Below, in pieces: positions 1 through 5,910 of a stretch of 10,741 bases of DNA (positions within the stretch are counted from its first letter, which is position 1; every line of letters starts with the position of its first letter). The position numbers and the translations under genes are program-made. The DNA is taken from the NCBI GenBank assembly GCA_016218905.1, contig JACRCS010000497.1, positions 1 to 10,741 of the forward strand, written 5' to 3'. The stretch comes from Deltaproteobacteria bacterium (lineage in GTDB: Bacteria > Desulfobacterota_C > Deferrisomatia > Deferrisomatales > JACRMM01). The notes under the pieces were generated by a model. That model searched no databases, was not told where the DNA came from, and saw only the letters and a program-made list of their open reading frames with translations.

Positions 1-932
1 AGGATGAACGAGATCAGCGCCACGCCCGTTACACCGTAGGTCTCGAAGCCGTCGGCGCTCGGGCCAACCGAATCGCCGGCGTTGTCACCGGTGCAGTCGG
101 CTATCACGCCGGGGTTTCGCGCGTCGTCTTCCTTGATCTTGAAGACGATCTTCATCAGGTCGGACCCGATGTCGGCGATCTTCGTGAAGATGCCGCCCGC
201 GATCCGCAGGGCGGCCGCCCCGAGGGACTCGCCGATGGCGAACCCGATGAAGCAGGGTCCGGTGGCCTCGCCGGGGATGAAGAGCAGGATGAAGAGCATC
301 ATCACGAGCTCGACGCTGATCAGCAGCATCCCGATGCTCATGCCCGCCTTGAGCGGGATCGCCATGGTCGGGTAGGGCTTGCCGCCGAGGCTCGCGAAGG
401 CGGTGCGGGAGTTGGCGAAGGTGTTGATCCGGATGCCGAACCACGCGACGCCGTAGCTGCCCAGGATACCCACGACGCTGAAGAACACGATCAGGAAGAC
501 CCTGCCCGCGGAGAAGTGGAGCAGGAACCCGAAGTAGATGACGATGATGACGGCGATGAAGGCCCAGAGGATGGCGAGGAACTTACCCTGGGTGATCAGG
601 TAGGTCTTGCAGGTCTCGTAGATGAGCTCCGAGATTTCCCGCATCGCCCGGTGGACGGGGAGGTTCCGGATCTGCACGTACTGCACGAGCCCGAAGACCA
701 TCCCGAGGATGCAGATGATGAGCCCGAAGAGGAGCAGACCGTGACCGGAGAAGCCGAGGAAAGATACGCTGCCGAGGTCGGGGATCGTGAGCTCCGCTTC
801 GCTCGCGTGGGCGGCCGTCCCCGCGAAGGCGGCTGCCGTCGCCAGGAGAAGGGCGAGGAGCCTGCGAACTGCAGCGGAAGCGAGGCCGCGGCCGGCCAGG
901 ACGGTAGGGGGACCCATGGGGACGCTGACCAT
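1..932 (-). CDS. hppA: Membrane-bound ion-pumping pyrophosphatase, C-terminal part cut by window edge
   Basis: The enzyme couples hydrolysis of pyrophosphate to pumping of H+ and/or Na+ across the cytoplasmic membrane. I read 310 codons on the minus strand from the ATG at 932, which has a strong GGAGGAGG ribosome site just upstream (about 937-946). Residues 1-43 look like a signal peptide (RR, a Leu/Ala-rich core, then AHA before Ser44), followed by several membrane spans. Family hallmarks lie near the left edge: GGIFTKIADIGSDL (about 246-259) and the substrate-loop segment KEDDARNPGVIAD (about 277-289), then GDNAGDSVG and ADGFETYG. The residues that separate K+-dependent from K+-independent and Na+ from H+ pumps lie in the missing part, so ion specificity is open. 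The family is about 650-800 residues long, so over half is outside the window. The gene appears to have its own promoter rather than being read from the operon at 1118-3880. Confidence 0.95.
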   Translation of the reverse strand, partial: MVSVPMGPPTVLAGRGLASAAVRRLLALLLATAAAFAGTAAHASEAELTIPDLGSVSFLGFSGHGLLLFGLIICILGMVFGLVQYVQIRNLPVHRAMREISELIYETCKTYLITQGKFLAILWAFIAVIIVIYFGFLLHFSAGRVFLIVFFSVVGILGSYGVAWFGIRINTFANSRTAFASLGGKPYPTMAIPLKAGMSIGMLLISVELVMMLFILLFIPGEATGPCFIGFAIGESLGAAALRIAGGIFTKIADIGSDLMKIVFKIKEDDARNPGVIADCTGDNAGDSVGPSADGFETYGVTGVALISFI

Positions 933-977
933 TGCACCTCCTCCTTTGTTGCGGTTACCAGAAATGGATGCGAAGGT

Positions 978-1005
978 GTGACTTGTTTGACCGGAAACAG
1001 GTCAC
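978..1005. repeat. Inverted repeat in the hppA leader
   Basis: GTGAC-T-TGTTT (978-988) and AAACA-G-GTCAC (995-1005) are complementary over 11 positions with one T/G wobble, around a 6-nt loop. The centre lies about 60 bp upstream of the hppA start. It could be an operator, a leader hairpin in the hppA mRNA, or a weak terminator; on the plus strand it is followed by GTTTTG, on the minus strand by no T-run. The sequence is markedly less GC-rich than its surroundings. Its function is not established. Confidence 0.5.
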
Positions 1006-1035
1006 GTTTTGAAATAGCCCCGAAGAGGGGGGATG

Positions 1036-1065
1036 ATGTTAACCGCGGGCGTGCAGTTCGGTCAA
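1036..1065 (-). promoter_or_regulatory. Candidate sigma70-type promoter for hppA
   Basis: On the minus strand TTGACC (1065-1060) is followed after 18 bp by TAACAT (1041-1036). The match to the -35 consensus is 5 of 6 and to the -10 consensus 4 of 6. It lies about 100 bp upstream of the hppA start, in the 185-bp gap after the glycosyltransferase stop. Start site not shown; this is a sequence-similarity call only. Confidence 0.4.
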
Positions 1066-1117
1066 GCGCAACAAAGTTCCTCCCGACGGACTCCCTGCGA
1101 GCGACGGAAAACTTGCC

Positions 1118-2218
1118 TCAGTTGCCCGCGGCGTCAACTCGGGCCGGCCGAGGGAGGCGGAAGGCCGCCGCCGCCAACAGCCAGGAGCCGTAGAAGGCGA
1201 GGGCACCGAGCGCCGGCCGGACAGCGGGCGGGAGCCGCGCCTTCCGGTTCGGAGCGGCCGAGAGGCGCCCAAGCCACGGACCGGCTACGTCCTCGGGCCG
1301 AGACCCGCGAAGCCGCCCGCGCAAGCAGTCGAGGAGGAAGGCGAGCTGCCAGGCCTCGCCCGCCGCGAAGGCGCCGGCGAGTGACAGCGCCCGGAGCGCA
1401 GCGCGGAGGCCCCGGGAGGCGAGCGCGCTTTGGATCTGCCGGCAAAATGCCCCCGGGTCGAGGGCCCCGGTCCTCCCCTGCGGCCGGTACGCGGCGCCTC
1501 CCCGGAGGAGCTCCGTCAGCCCCGCCGCCTCACAGCCCCGGAGGAGCGCGTTCACGAGGAGTCTCGCCCCGAAGCCCTCGGCCTCGAACCGCCGGGCCGA
1601 GGTGACGAGCACGCCGGGGAGCCGGATCGGGGCGCCGGTCTCGAAGACGCCGTCGAGGAGGCGGCAGTCCTCGAAGAGGGGGAGGGACTCGTCGAAGCCT
1701 CCGAGCTCTCGGAAGTAGCGTCTCGAGAGCCAGAGCCCCTGGTCGCCGGTGACGAAGCCCCGTCGCGTCAGCCGCGACCGCGCTTCCAGGAGGTAGCAGG
1801 CGAGCGGAGTTGCGGCGGCCCCGCTCCGGAAGCAGAGGGCGAAGTGGCCCGCGACGCGTTCGCTTCCCCGCGCGGCGCGCTCCGCTTCCATCCGCTCCCG
1901 TGCATCCCGCAGGAGATCCTTTTCCACGAGCTCGGAGTCCGCGTGGAGGAAGAGGAGATCGGAGGCGCCGGCCTCCCGCGCGCCCGCATTGAGCTGGACG
2001 GCCCGGCCCGGCGCAGAGCGGAGGAAGCGGAGGGGGAGGCCGGCCTCGGCGGCCGCGGCCGCGAGGAGCTCGGGAGTGCGGTCGCGGCTGCCGCCGTCGA
2101 CCGCCACGAGCTCCAGCCGGAGGCCCTCCTGCCGGCCCAGGTCGCGGACCAGGCGGGGCGCAGCGGCGGCCTCGTCGAGCACCGGGACCACGACGCTCAA
2201 GCACGGCCCGGCGCTCAT
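1118..2218 (-). CDS. Family 2 glycosyltransferase of the rSAM/selenodomain-associated transferase 2 type (TIGR04283-like), with a long C-terminal extension
   Basis: This 366-residue protein is a GT-A fold sugar transferase. The N-terminal domain shows VVVPVLDE (9-16), DGGSRD (41-46), the metal/nucleotide-binding HADS (92-95), and GDQG...GGFDE...FEDCRL (148-177), all as in TIGR04283 proteins. I place the start at the ATG at 2218 because it overlaps the TGA of the upstream transferase in an ATGA (2215-2218); the frame stays open further upstream, but that part reads as shadow of the neighbour. The family is usually around 220-240 residues. Here about 130 extra residues follow, including an Ala/Leu-rich stretch (about 258-280) and a probable membrane segment (about 327-345), so the enzyme may be tethered to the membrane. 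It is the last gene of the arsS operon. The acceptor is unknown; a sugar attached to the ArsS product is the contextual guess. Confidence 0.88.
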   Translation of the reverse strand: MSAGPCLSVVVPVLDEAAAAPRLVRDLGRQEGLRLELVAVDGGSRDRTPELLAAAAAEAGLPLRFLRSAPGRAVQLNAGAREAGASDLLFLHADSELVEKDLLRDARERMEAERAARGSERVAGHFALCFRSGAAATPLACYLLEARSRLTRRGFVTGDQGLWLSRRYFRELGGFDESLPLFEDCRLLDGVFETGAPIRLPGVLVTSARRFEAEGFGARLLVNALLRGCEAAGLTELLRGGAAYRPQGRTGALDPGAFCRQIQSALASRGLRAALRALSLAGAFAAGEAWQLAFLLDCLRGRLRGSRPEDVAGPWLGRLSAAPNRKARLPPAVRPALGALAFYGSWLLAAAAFRLPRPARVDAAGN

Positions 2219-2919
2219 CCGCCGCCCGGGCCCTCCCGGAGGAACCGGCTCGTCCGAGGCGCCGGACCTGCGGCGGAGGGCTCGGCGAGCTCGCGCCGAA
2301 GCCGCTCCAAGTCCGCGGGCCCGTCCACGTCGTACCATGGCTCCACCGTCTCGACCCTCAGCCCCGAGCGCTCGCCGAGCTCCAGCGTGGCGGCGAGGGT
2401 CGTGGGGCTCGAGAACGGGACACCCTCGAACAGAGAGACGTCCGGACCCGAAAGACCGACGAGGTAGTAGCCCCCGTCGGTACACGGTCCCAGGACCGCG
2501 TCCGCGCCGTCCTCGAGCCGGCGGAAGGCTGCCTCGATGGAGCTGGGTGGAAGCGTCGGGCTGTCGCTCCCCAGGAGCACGACCGATCGGGCCCCCGAGG
2601 CGAAGCAGGCGCGCGCCACCGCCGCCATGCGCCTCCCGAGCCCTCCCGGCCCCTGCCGGAGGAGCCGGAAGTCGGGAGCGACCCGCCGGAACCACGCAGC
2701 CTCCGACCAGGGCGTTACAGCGAGCCGGCGGAGGGCGGGGATCTCTCGGACGAGGTCGAGGGTGTCGCGGAGGAGGCAGCCGTAGAGCCGGGCGGCCTCG
2801 CAGGGGCGGAGCGGCGGGCAGAGGCGGGTCTTCACCCGCCCGGCTCTCGGACGCTTCGCGAAGACGACGACGGCGCGACGGAGGCCGCCGGCGTCCTCGT
2901 GGGCGCGCCCGTCACTCAT
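2215..2919 (-). CDS. TIGR04282/DUF2064-type transferase (rSAM/selenodomain-associated transferase 1)
   Basis: This 234-residue protein has a nucleotidyl/glycosyltransferase-like GT-A fold and belongs to the DUF2064 group. Visible motifs are FAKRPRAGRVKTRL near the N-terminus (about 20-33), which resembles the nucleotide-binding loop of sugar nucleotidyltransferases; LLGSDSPTLP in the middle; the signature GPCTDGGYYLVGL; and a C-terminal WYDVDGPADLERLRREL, where DVD is a likely metal site. Its length is normal for the family. The start ATG (2919-2917) lies inside the last codons of arsS, giving an 8-bp overlap, and its stop overlaps the next gene by 4 bp, so the three genes are translationally coupled. 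The family is named for its repeated genomic association with ArsS-like radical SAM proteins. Its precise reaction is not established; activation or transfer of a sugar in arsenosugar-like synthesis is inference. Confidence 0.88.
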   Translation of the reverse strand: MSDGRAHEDAGGLRRAVVVFAKRPRAGRVKTRLCPPLRPCEAARLYGCLLRDTLDLVREIPALRRLAVTPWSEAAWFRRVAPDFRLLRQGPGGLGRRMAAVARACFASGARSVVLLGSDSPTLPPSSIEAAFRRLEDGADAVLGPCTDGGYYLVGLSGPDVSLFEGVPFSSPTTLAATLELGERSGLRVETVEPWYDVDGPADLERLRRELAEPSAAGPAPRTSRFLREGPGGG

Positions 2920-3880
2920 CGGCGGCCGCGCTGCGGAGGGCTCCGCCGCAGGACGAGCCCCGCCCCGCCGCGCACCCGAAGCAGTGATCGCCGGTGACGA
3001 CGCGGCGGCCGGCCAGTCGGGCGGGGTCGAAGTCCTCCACCACGGCGGGGGCGCCGGCCTCGACGCCGAGGCCCAGGGCCAGGTTGAAGTCGCAGTCGTG
3101 GAGGCGGCCGTCCCACGCCACGCTCACCTGCTCCCGGCACATGAGGTTCGGGAGGTTCTCGGCCCGGAAGGAGCGCTCGAGGAGCCTCCGGTAGGCTTCC
3201 GAGCCCTGGGGACCGAGCTCGCCCGCGAAGCGCCCGAGCGGCATGTTCGCGAGCGTCAGGAGGTTCGTGAAGGCGACGCCGAACCGCTCCCCCAGCTCCC
3301 GCCGGTAGGCGGCCTCGAGCTCCTCCTGGTTCGGCGGGAGGAAGGGCCCTCCGGGGTTGTACGCGAGGTCGAGGATCCGGTCCGGGCGGAGCCCGTACCC
3401 GAGGACGTTGAGCCGCCGGATCGCGTCGATCGATTTCCCGTAGACGCCCGGCCCCCGCTGGGCACGGACGTTCTCTTCGAGATAACAGGGGAGGGAGGCC
3501 ACGAGGCGCACCCCCAGGTCGGCGAAGAGCGGAGGCAAGCCCTCGGCCCCCGGTTCCAGGAGGACCGCGAGGTTGGTGCGCAGGACGAGGGCATTGCCGC
3601 GCCGCGCGACCTCGGCGAGGAACGACGGCAGCTCCGGGTGGAGCTCCGGCGCGCCGCCCGTCACGTCCACCGGGACGCCGGGGAGCCGGTCCACCGCGCG
3701 GAGCACGGCTTCGAGCGTGGGGCGGGACATCCGTTCGGTGCGCTCCGGCGAGGCCTCCAGGTGGCAATGACGGCAGCGCAGGTTGCACCCGAGCCCCACG
3801 TTCACCTGAAGCCGGGCGATCTCCCCGGCCGGGATCCCCTCCCACCCATACCTGCGAAGCGTCTGCTCAAAGGCGTTCAT
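2912..3880 (-). CDS. arsS: ArsS-type radical SAM enzyme (TIGR04167), cysteine form
   Basis: This 322-residue radical SAM enzyme resembles arsenosugar biosynthesis protein ArsS, which in characterised systems attaches a 5'-deoxyadenosyl group to a methylated arsenical. The [4Fe-4S]/SAM motif CNLRCRHC places Cys at 32, 36 and 39. DVTGGAPELHPEL follows as the SAM-binding GGxPE-like strand. The C-terminal domain (DUF3641-like) carries MCREQVSVAWDGRLHDCDFN and ends in the Cys-rich signature CFGCAAGRGSSCGG (300-313). Some relatives have selenocysteine in this last motif; here the codon at residue 311 is TGC, a plain cysteine. The ATG at 3880 has AGGAG a few bases upstream. It is the first gene of an operon with the two transferases that usually accompany this family. 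No arsM methyltransferase is visible in the window, so the arsenic link rests on family membership. Confidence 0.87.
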   Translation of the reverse strand: MNAFEQTLRRYGWEGIPAGEIARLQVNVGLGCNLRCRHCHLEASPERTERMSRPTLEAVLRAVDRLPGVPVDVTGGAPELHPELPSFLAEVARRGNALVLRTNLAVLLEPGAEGLPPLFADLGVRLVASLPCYLEENVRAQRGPGVYGKSIDAIRRLNVLGYGLRPDRILDLAYNPGGPFLPPNQEELEAAYRRELGERFGVAFTNLLTLANMPLGRFAGELGPQGSEAYRRLLERSFRAENLPNLMCREQVSVAWDGRLHDCDFNLALGLGVEAGAPAVVEDFDPARLAGRRVVTGDHCFGCAAGRGSSCGGALRSAAADE

Positions 3881-3960
3881 AAGGCTCCTGCGCTAGGGAG
3901 ACGGGAGTGCGGTTCGGGCAGTCCCGGTGGTCTCTCCCGCCCGTCCTGGGCTTCGCGACC

Positions 3961-3979
3961 CGGGCCCTTCCTGGGCCCG
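3961..3979. repeat. 7-bp inverted repeat upstream of arsS
   Basis: CGGGCCC (3961-3967) and GGGCCCG (3973-3979) are perfect complements around the loop TTCCT. It is the nearest of three hairpins in the 366-bp gap between arsS and msrA, about 80 bp upstream of the arsS start. No T-run follows on the minus strand, so a simple intrinsic terminator for msrA is not supported. Confidence 0.5.
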
Positions 3980-3993
3980 TCCGGACGGCGCGA

Positions 3994-4013
3994 CGAATCC
4001 GCGGACGGATTCG
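3994..4013. repeat. 8-bp inverted repeat upstream of arsS
   Basis: CGAATCCG (3994-4001) and CGGATTCG (4006-4013) pair perfectly around a CGGA loop, and outer bases can extend the stem imperfectly. It is symmetrical enough to be a dimeric regulator site for the arsS operon or an mRNA leader hairpin. Neither role is shown. Confidence 0.5.
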
Positions 4014-4063
4014 CGTCGCGAGCGCCATGGAAGGCGCATCAGCGACGAGCAATCTTGAAACCA

Positions 4064-4091
4064 CCGGCGGAAGCGCGCCGTCCTCCGCCGG
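4064..4091. repeat. 8-bp inverted repeat in the msrA-arsS gap
   Basis: CCGGCGGA (4064-4071) and TCCGCCGG (4084-4091) are perfect complements separated by 12 nt. A direct repeat ACCGCCCG lies alongside (4093-4100 and 4102-4109). In sequence this GC-rich, perfect pairs occur by chance more often, so the individual repeat is weak evidence; the clustering of three in 130 bp is what draws attention. No gene is apparent in 3881-4246. Confidence 0.4.
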
Positions 4092-4220
4092 GACCGCCCG
4101 AACCGCCCGGCGACTTCTATGGAAGGCCGGGAGTCACGCATGACGCTTGACGGCTGCGATTCTGCCCATTCTGACGCGGAGAGCTTCAGCGAGCAACCGC
4201 CCTTGTGCCTTCCATGCTCT

Positions 4221-4248
4221 CAACGCAGAACGCAGAACGTGGAACGTC
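4221..4248. repeat. Four tandem 7-bp units (SAACGYN) at the msrA stop
   Basis: Four consecutive heptamers, CAACGCA, GAACGCA, GAACGTG and GAACGTC, run from 4221 to 4248. The last two bases overlap the msrA stop codon (4247-4249). The shared core is AACG with period 7. It is a short degenerate tandem array directly behind the msrA gene. Its role is unknown; it could be a slippage product or a small member of an intergenic heptamer repeat family. Confidence 0.6.
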
Positions 4249-4852
4249 ACTTCGCCTCGCCCCAGAGCTCCCGGAGCCGCTGGTCCCGGCCGCAGTTGTA
4301 GCGGTAGAACTTATAGCGCAGGGCGTTCTTGCGGTAGTACTTCTGGTGGTACTCCTCGGCGGGATAGAAGACGGAGGCGGGCACGATCTCGGTCACGATG
4401 GGCTCCGGGAAGGGCTTCGACTTCTCGAGCGCCCGCTTCGACTCCTCGGCGAGCCTCTTCTGCTCGGCGTCGTGGTAGAAGATCGCGCTCCGGTACTGGT
4501 GCCCGGCATCGCAGAACTGCCGGTCCGGCGTGGTGGGATCGATGTTGCGCCAGAAGACCTCGAGGAGCCGTGCGTAGCTGATCTTCTTCGGATCGAAGAG
4601 GATCTCCACGCTTTCCGCGTGGCCCGTCATTCCGGACGAGACCTGCTCGTAAGTGGGGTTCTTCGTCTGCCCGCCCGTGTACCCGGAGCGGACCGAGACG
4701 ACCCCCTCCAGGGCATCGAAGGGCGGCTCCATGCACCAGAAGCACCCGCCGGCGAACGTGGCCTTCTCGAACTTGGCCTGGGCTCCGCCGGCGAGGGACC
4801 CTGCCCCGAGCCCAGCCAGGACGACCAGGGCGACCGCGAGCCTGCCGAACAT
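4247..4852 (-). CDS. msrA: Exported peptide methionine-S-sulfoxide reductase MsrA
   Basis: This 201-residue enzyme reduces the S-epimer of methionine sulfoxide in proteins. Residues 1-26 look like a Sec signal peptide (Val/Leu/Ala core, cleavage after AQA). The mature part begins at once with the family pattern FAGGCFWC (33-40), where Cys37 is the catalytic nucleophile. GYTGG (57-61), GHAE, the QYRS stretch and EYHQKYY follow as expected. A single late cysteine, Cys187 in YNCG, is the likely resolving residue. The gene starts one base after the msrB stop and has a GGAGG ribosome site inside the end of msrB, so the two are co-transcribed. Export indicates repair of envelope or secreted proteins; the electron donor (for example a periplasmic thioredoxin-like or DsbD-type system) is not in the window. 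Confidence 0.95.
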   Translation of the reverse strand: MFGRLAVALVVLAGLGAGSLAGGAQAKFEKATFAGGCFWCMEPPFDALEGVVSVRSGYTGGQTKNPTYEQVSSGMTGHAESVEILFDPKKISYARLLEVFWRNIDPTTPDRQFCDAGHQYRSAIFYHDAEQKRLAEESKRALEKSKPFPEPIVTEIVPASVFYPAEEYHQKYYRKNALRYKFYRYNCGRDQRLRELWGEAK

Positions 4853-4853
4853 C

Positions 4854-5411
4854 TCAGGCCTCCTTCTCGAACCGGAGCGCGGCGGAGTTCATGCAGTACC
4901 GCAGCCCTGTGGGCTGTGGGCCGTCGTCGAAGACGTGGCCCAGGTGCGCGTCGCAGCGGGCGCAGAGGACCTCGGTGCGGGTCATGAACCATCCGCGATC
5001 CGTCGCGGTTCTGACGTTCTCCTGCGCGATGGGGCGCCAGAAGCTCGGCCACCCGGTTCCCGACTCATACTTGTGCTCGGAACTGAAGAGGTCGTTTCCG
5101 CAGCAGACGCAGCGGTAGACGCCCTTCTCGTGGTGGTCCCAGTAGGCGCCGGTGAAGGCCCTCTCCGTCCCCTTGCGCCGGGTGACGTCGAACTCCTCGA
5201 CACTGAGCTGCTTCCTCCACTCCTCGTCGGACTTCACGACCCTCTCGACCATGACGAATCCCCTCTTCCTGACTGAGTAGACCCGGAGCTGCCCCTGCGG
5301 CGCCGCCCGAGGGGCAGCCTGGGCGAACCGGGCGGGCACCGCCGCCGACGCCCGCCAGAGCGGCGTCGTCGCCAGGACCAGAGTCCCTTGAAGAAAGACC
5401 CGCCTCGTCAT
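4854..5411 (-). CDS. msrB: Exported peptide methionine-R-sulfoxide reductase MsrB with Tat-like leader
   Basis: This 185-residue enzyme reduces the R-epimer of methionine sulfoxide. The N-terminus, TRRVFLQG followed by a hydrophobic stretch and an Ala-rich region to about residue 32, resembles a twin-arginine signal peptide. The catalytic domain starts near residue 60 (SDEEWRKQLS). It has the zinc pairs CVCC (Cys101, Cys104) and CARC (Cys150, Cys153), the substrate motif GTGWPSFW (118-125) and the nucleophile Cys173 in RYCMNS. The length beyond a usual 130-150 residue MsrB is due to the leader. An internal Met at 54 could give a cytosolic form, but the ATG at 5411 has an AG-rich ribosome site (GGGAGAGAAGGG) and the leader is convincing. 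It is the first gene of the msrB-msrA pair. A Tat leader would fit export after zinc loading in the cytoplasm (inference). Confidence 0.94.
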   Translation of the reverse strand: MTRRVFLQGTLVLATTPLWRASAAVPARFAQAAPRAAPQGQLRVYSVRKRGFVMVERVVKSDEEWRKQLSVEEFDVTRRKGTERAFTGAYWDHHEKGVYRCVCCGNDLFSSEHKYESGTGWPSFWRPIAQENVRTATDRGWFMTRTEVLCARCDAHLGHVFDDGPQPTGLRYCMNSAALRFEKEA

Positions 5412-5470
5412 CCCTTCTCTCCCTGCCGGGCGCGTTGCTCCGGCACTTCGCGAACGTCTCCTGGCCGTAG

Positions 5471-5488
5471 GGCGGGGCTTGCCCCGCC
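5471..5488. repeat. GC-rich perfect hairpin in the msrB leader (REP-like)
   Basis: GGCGGGGC (5471-5478) and GCCCCGCC (5481-5488) are perfect complements with only TT between them. The hairpin lies about 60-80 bp upstream of the msrB start. Short GC-rich hairpins of this form are often dispersed in GC-rich genomes, but copy number cannot be judged from one window. A related smaller stem occurs at 5889-5905 (GCGGGC/GCCCGC). Confidence 0.5.
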
Positions 5489-5499
5489 GAAGCGGCTGG

Positions 5500-5700
5500 A
5501 GACTCGCCTGGATGACAATCTAGTCACTCGAAGCGAGGGTTGCCGTGCCGGAAGGTCGAGACGCGAGGAGGCGAGTACGGAGGATAAGGAAGACGCTGGA
5601 GATCTCGGAGCCCTCCACGCGCGTGAGGCAGGAGCCTGATGCGGTAGTGCCGCACGTCCGAAGTTGGGCGGTGCGCGCGGCGACCCGTTCTTACCGCGAC
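5500..5700 (+). mobile_element. Degenerate 3' part of a group II intron (domains V and VI), no reverse transcriptase
   Basis: The segment 5632-5664 resembles intron domain V. It begins GAGCC, which holds the catalytic AGC triad, continues ATGCGG-TAGTG-CCGC as the distal hairpin and then GCACGTCCG. The lower stem is eroded, with several mispairs. A domain VI-like hairpin follows: GCGG (5668-5671) pairs with CCGC (5694-5697), with an unpaired A at 5693 placed 8 nt from a 3' end at 5700 (...CGAC), matching the usual branch-point distance and the AY ending. Upstream, 5510-5550 forms a further stem (a CTCG-AAG-CGAG hairpin inside a larger imperfect one) that may belong to earlier domains. No reverse transcriptase frame and no clear GTGYG 5' end are seen, so the left boundary (about 5500) is approximate. 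The element is presumably dead. Confidence 0.55.
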
Positions 5701-5826
5701 CGGATTCCCCCGCGAGGAGTTGAGGCGCTTGAGGCCTTTGTCCTTGAGTCACTCCGTCCCGAACGCCAGCATACGCCCCGTCGATGGTGGGAGGGGCCAT
5801 GGGGCGGTGGTTCGAAACAAGATTAG
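5701..5826 (+). other. Short open tail between the intron end and the terminator; possible 3' end of a broken gene
   Basis: After the likely intron end, one plus-strand frame reads about 41 residues (starting RIPPRGVEALEAF and ending GGGSKQD) to a TAG at 5824-5826, directly abutting a strong terminator stem at 5827. A stop one base before a terminator is the layout of a genuine gene end, so this may be the 3' exon of a gene that the intron entered and that has since lost its 5' part. I recognise no family. The opposite strand is also open here, so chance in GC-rich DNA is a serious alternative. Confidence 0.25.
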
Positions 5827-5865
5827 GCGCCGGTGTCGACGGGAACGTCGGCACGGCGCTTTTTT
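5827..5865 (+). terminator. Strong intrinsic terminator
   Basis: A stem formed by GCGCCG-g-TGTCGACG (5827-5841) and CGTCGGCA-CGGCGC (5846-5859) has one bulged G, one T/G wobble and a GGAA loop. It is followed at once by six T (5860-5865). It points along the plus strand, so it must end a transcript coming from the intron-scar side. No intact plus-strand gene lies between the msrB start (5411) and this terminator. Confidence 0.8.
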
Positions 5866-5910
5866 GTCTTGCGTTGTTCAAGAGTTGCGCGGGCAGATGG
5901 CCCGCCCTAT

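Noticed and set aside
1430..2467. Long plus-strand open frame (345 codons) opposite the glycosyltransferases
   Set aside because: It is antisense to two proteins with clear family motifs; long antisense frames are expected at this GC content, and its product is Glu/Arg/Pro-rich with no recognisable domain.
2949..2952. Selenocysteine in the C-terminal arsS motif
   Set aside because: The codon at this position on the minus strand is TGC, not TGA, and the frame runs normally to its stop.
2984..4150. Long plus-strand open frame opposite arsS (388 codons)
   Set aside because: Shadow of arsS, which has the full radical SAM motif and a ribosome site; the antisense product shows no domain.
5810..5822. 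GGTTCGAAA resembling a tRNA T-loop
   Set aside because: No flanking T-stem, anticodon arm or acceptor stem can be formed around it.
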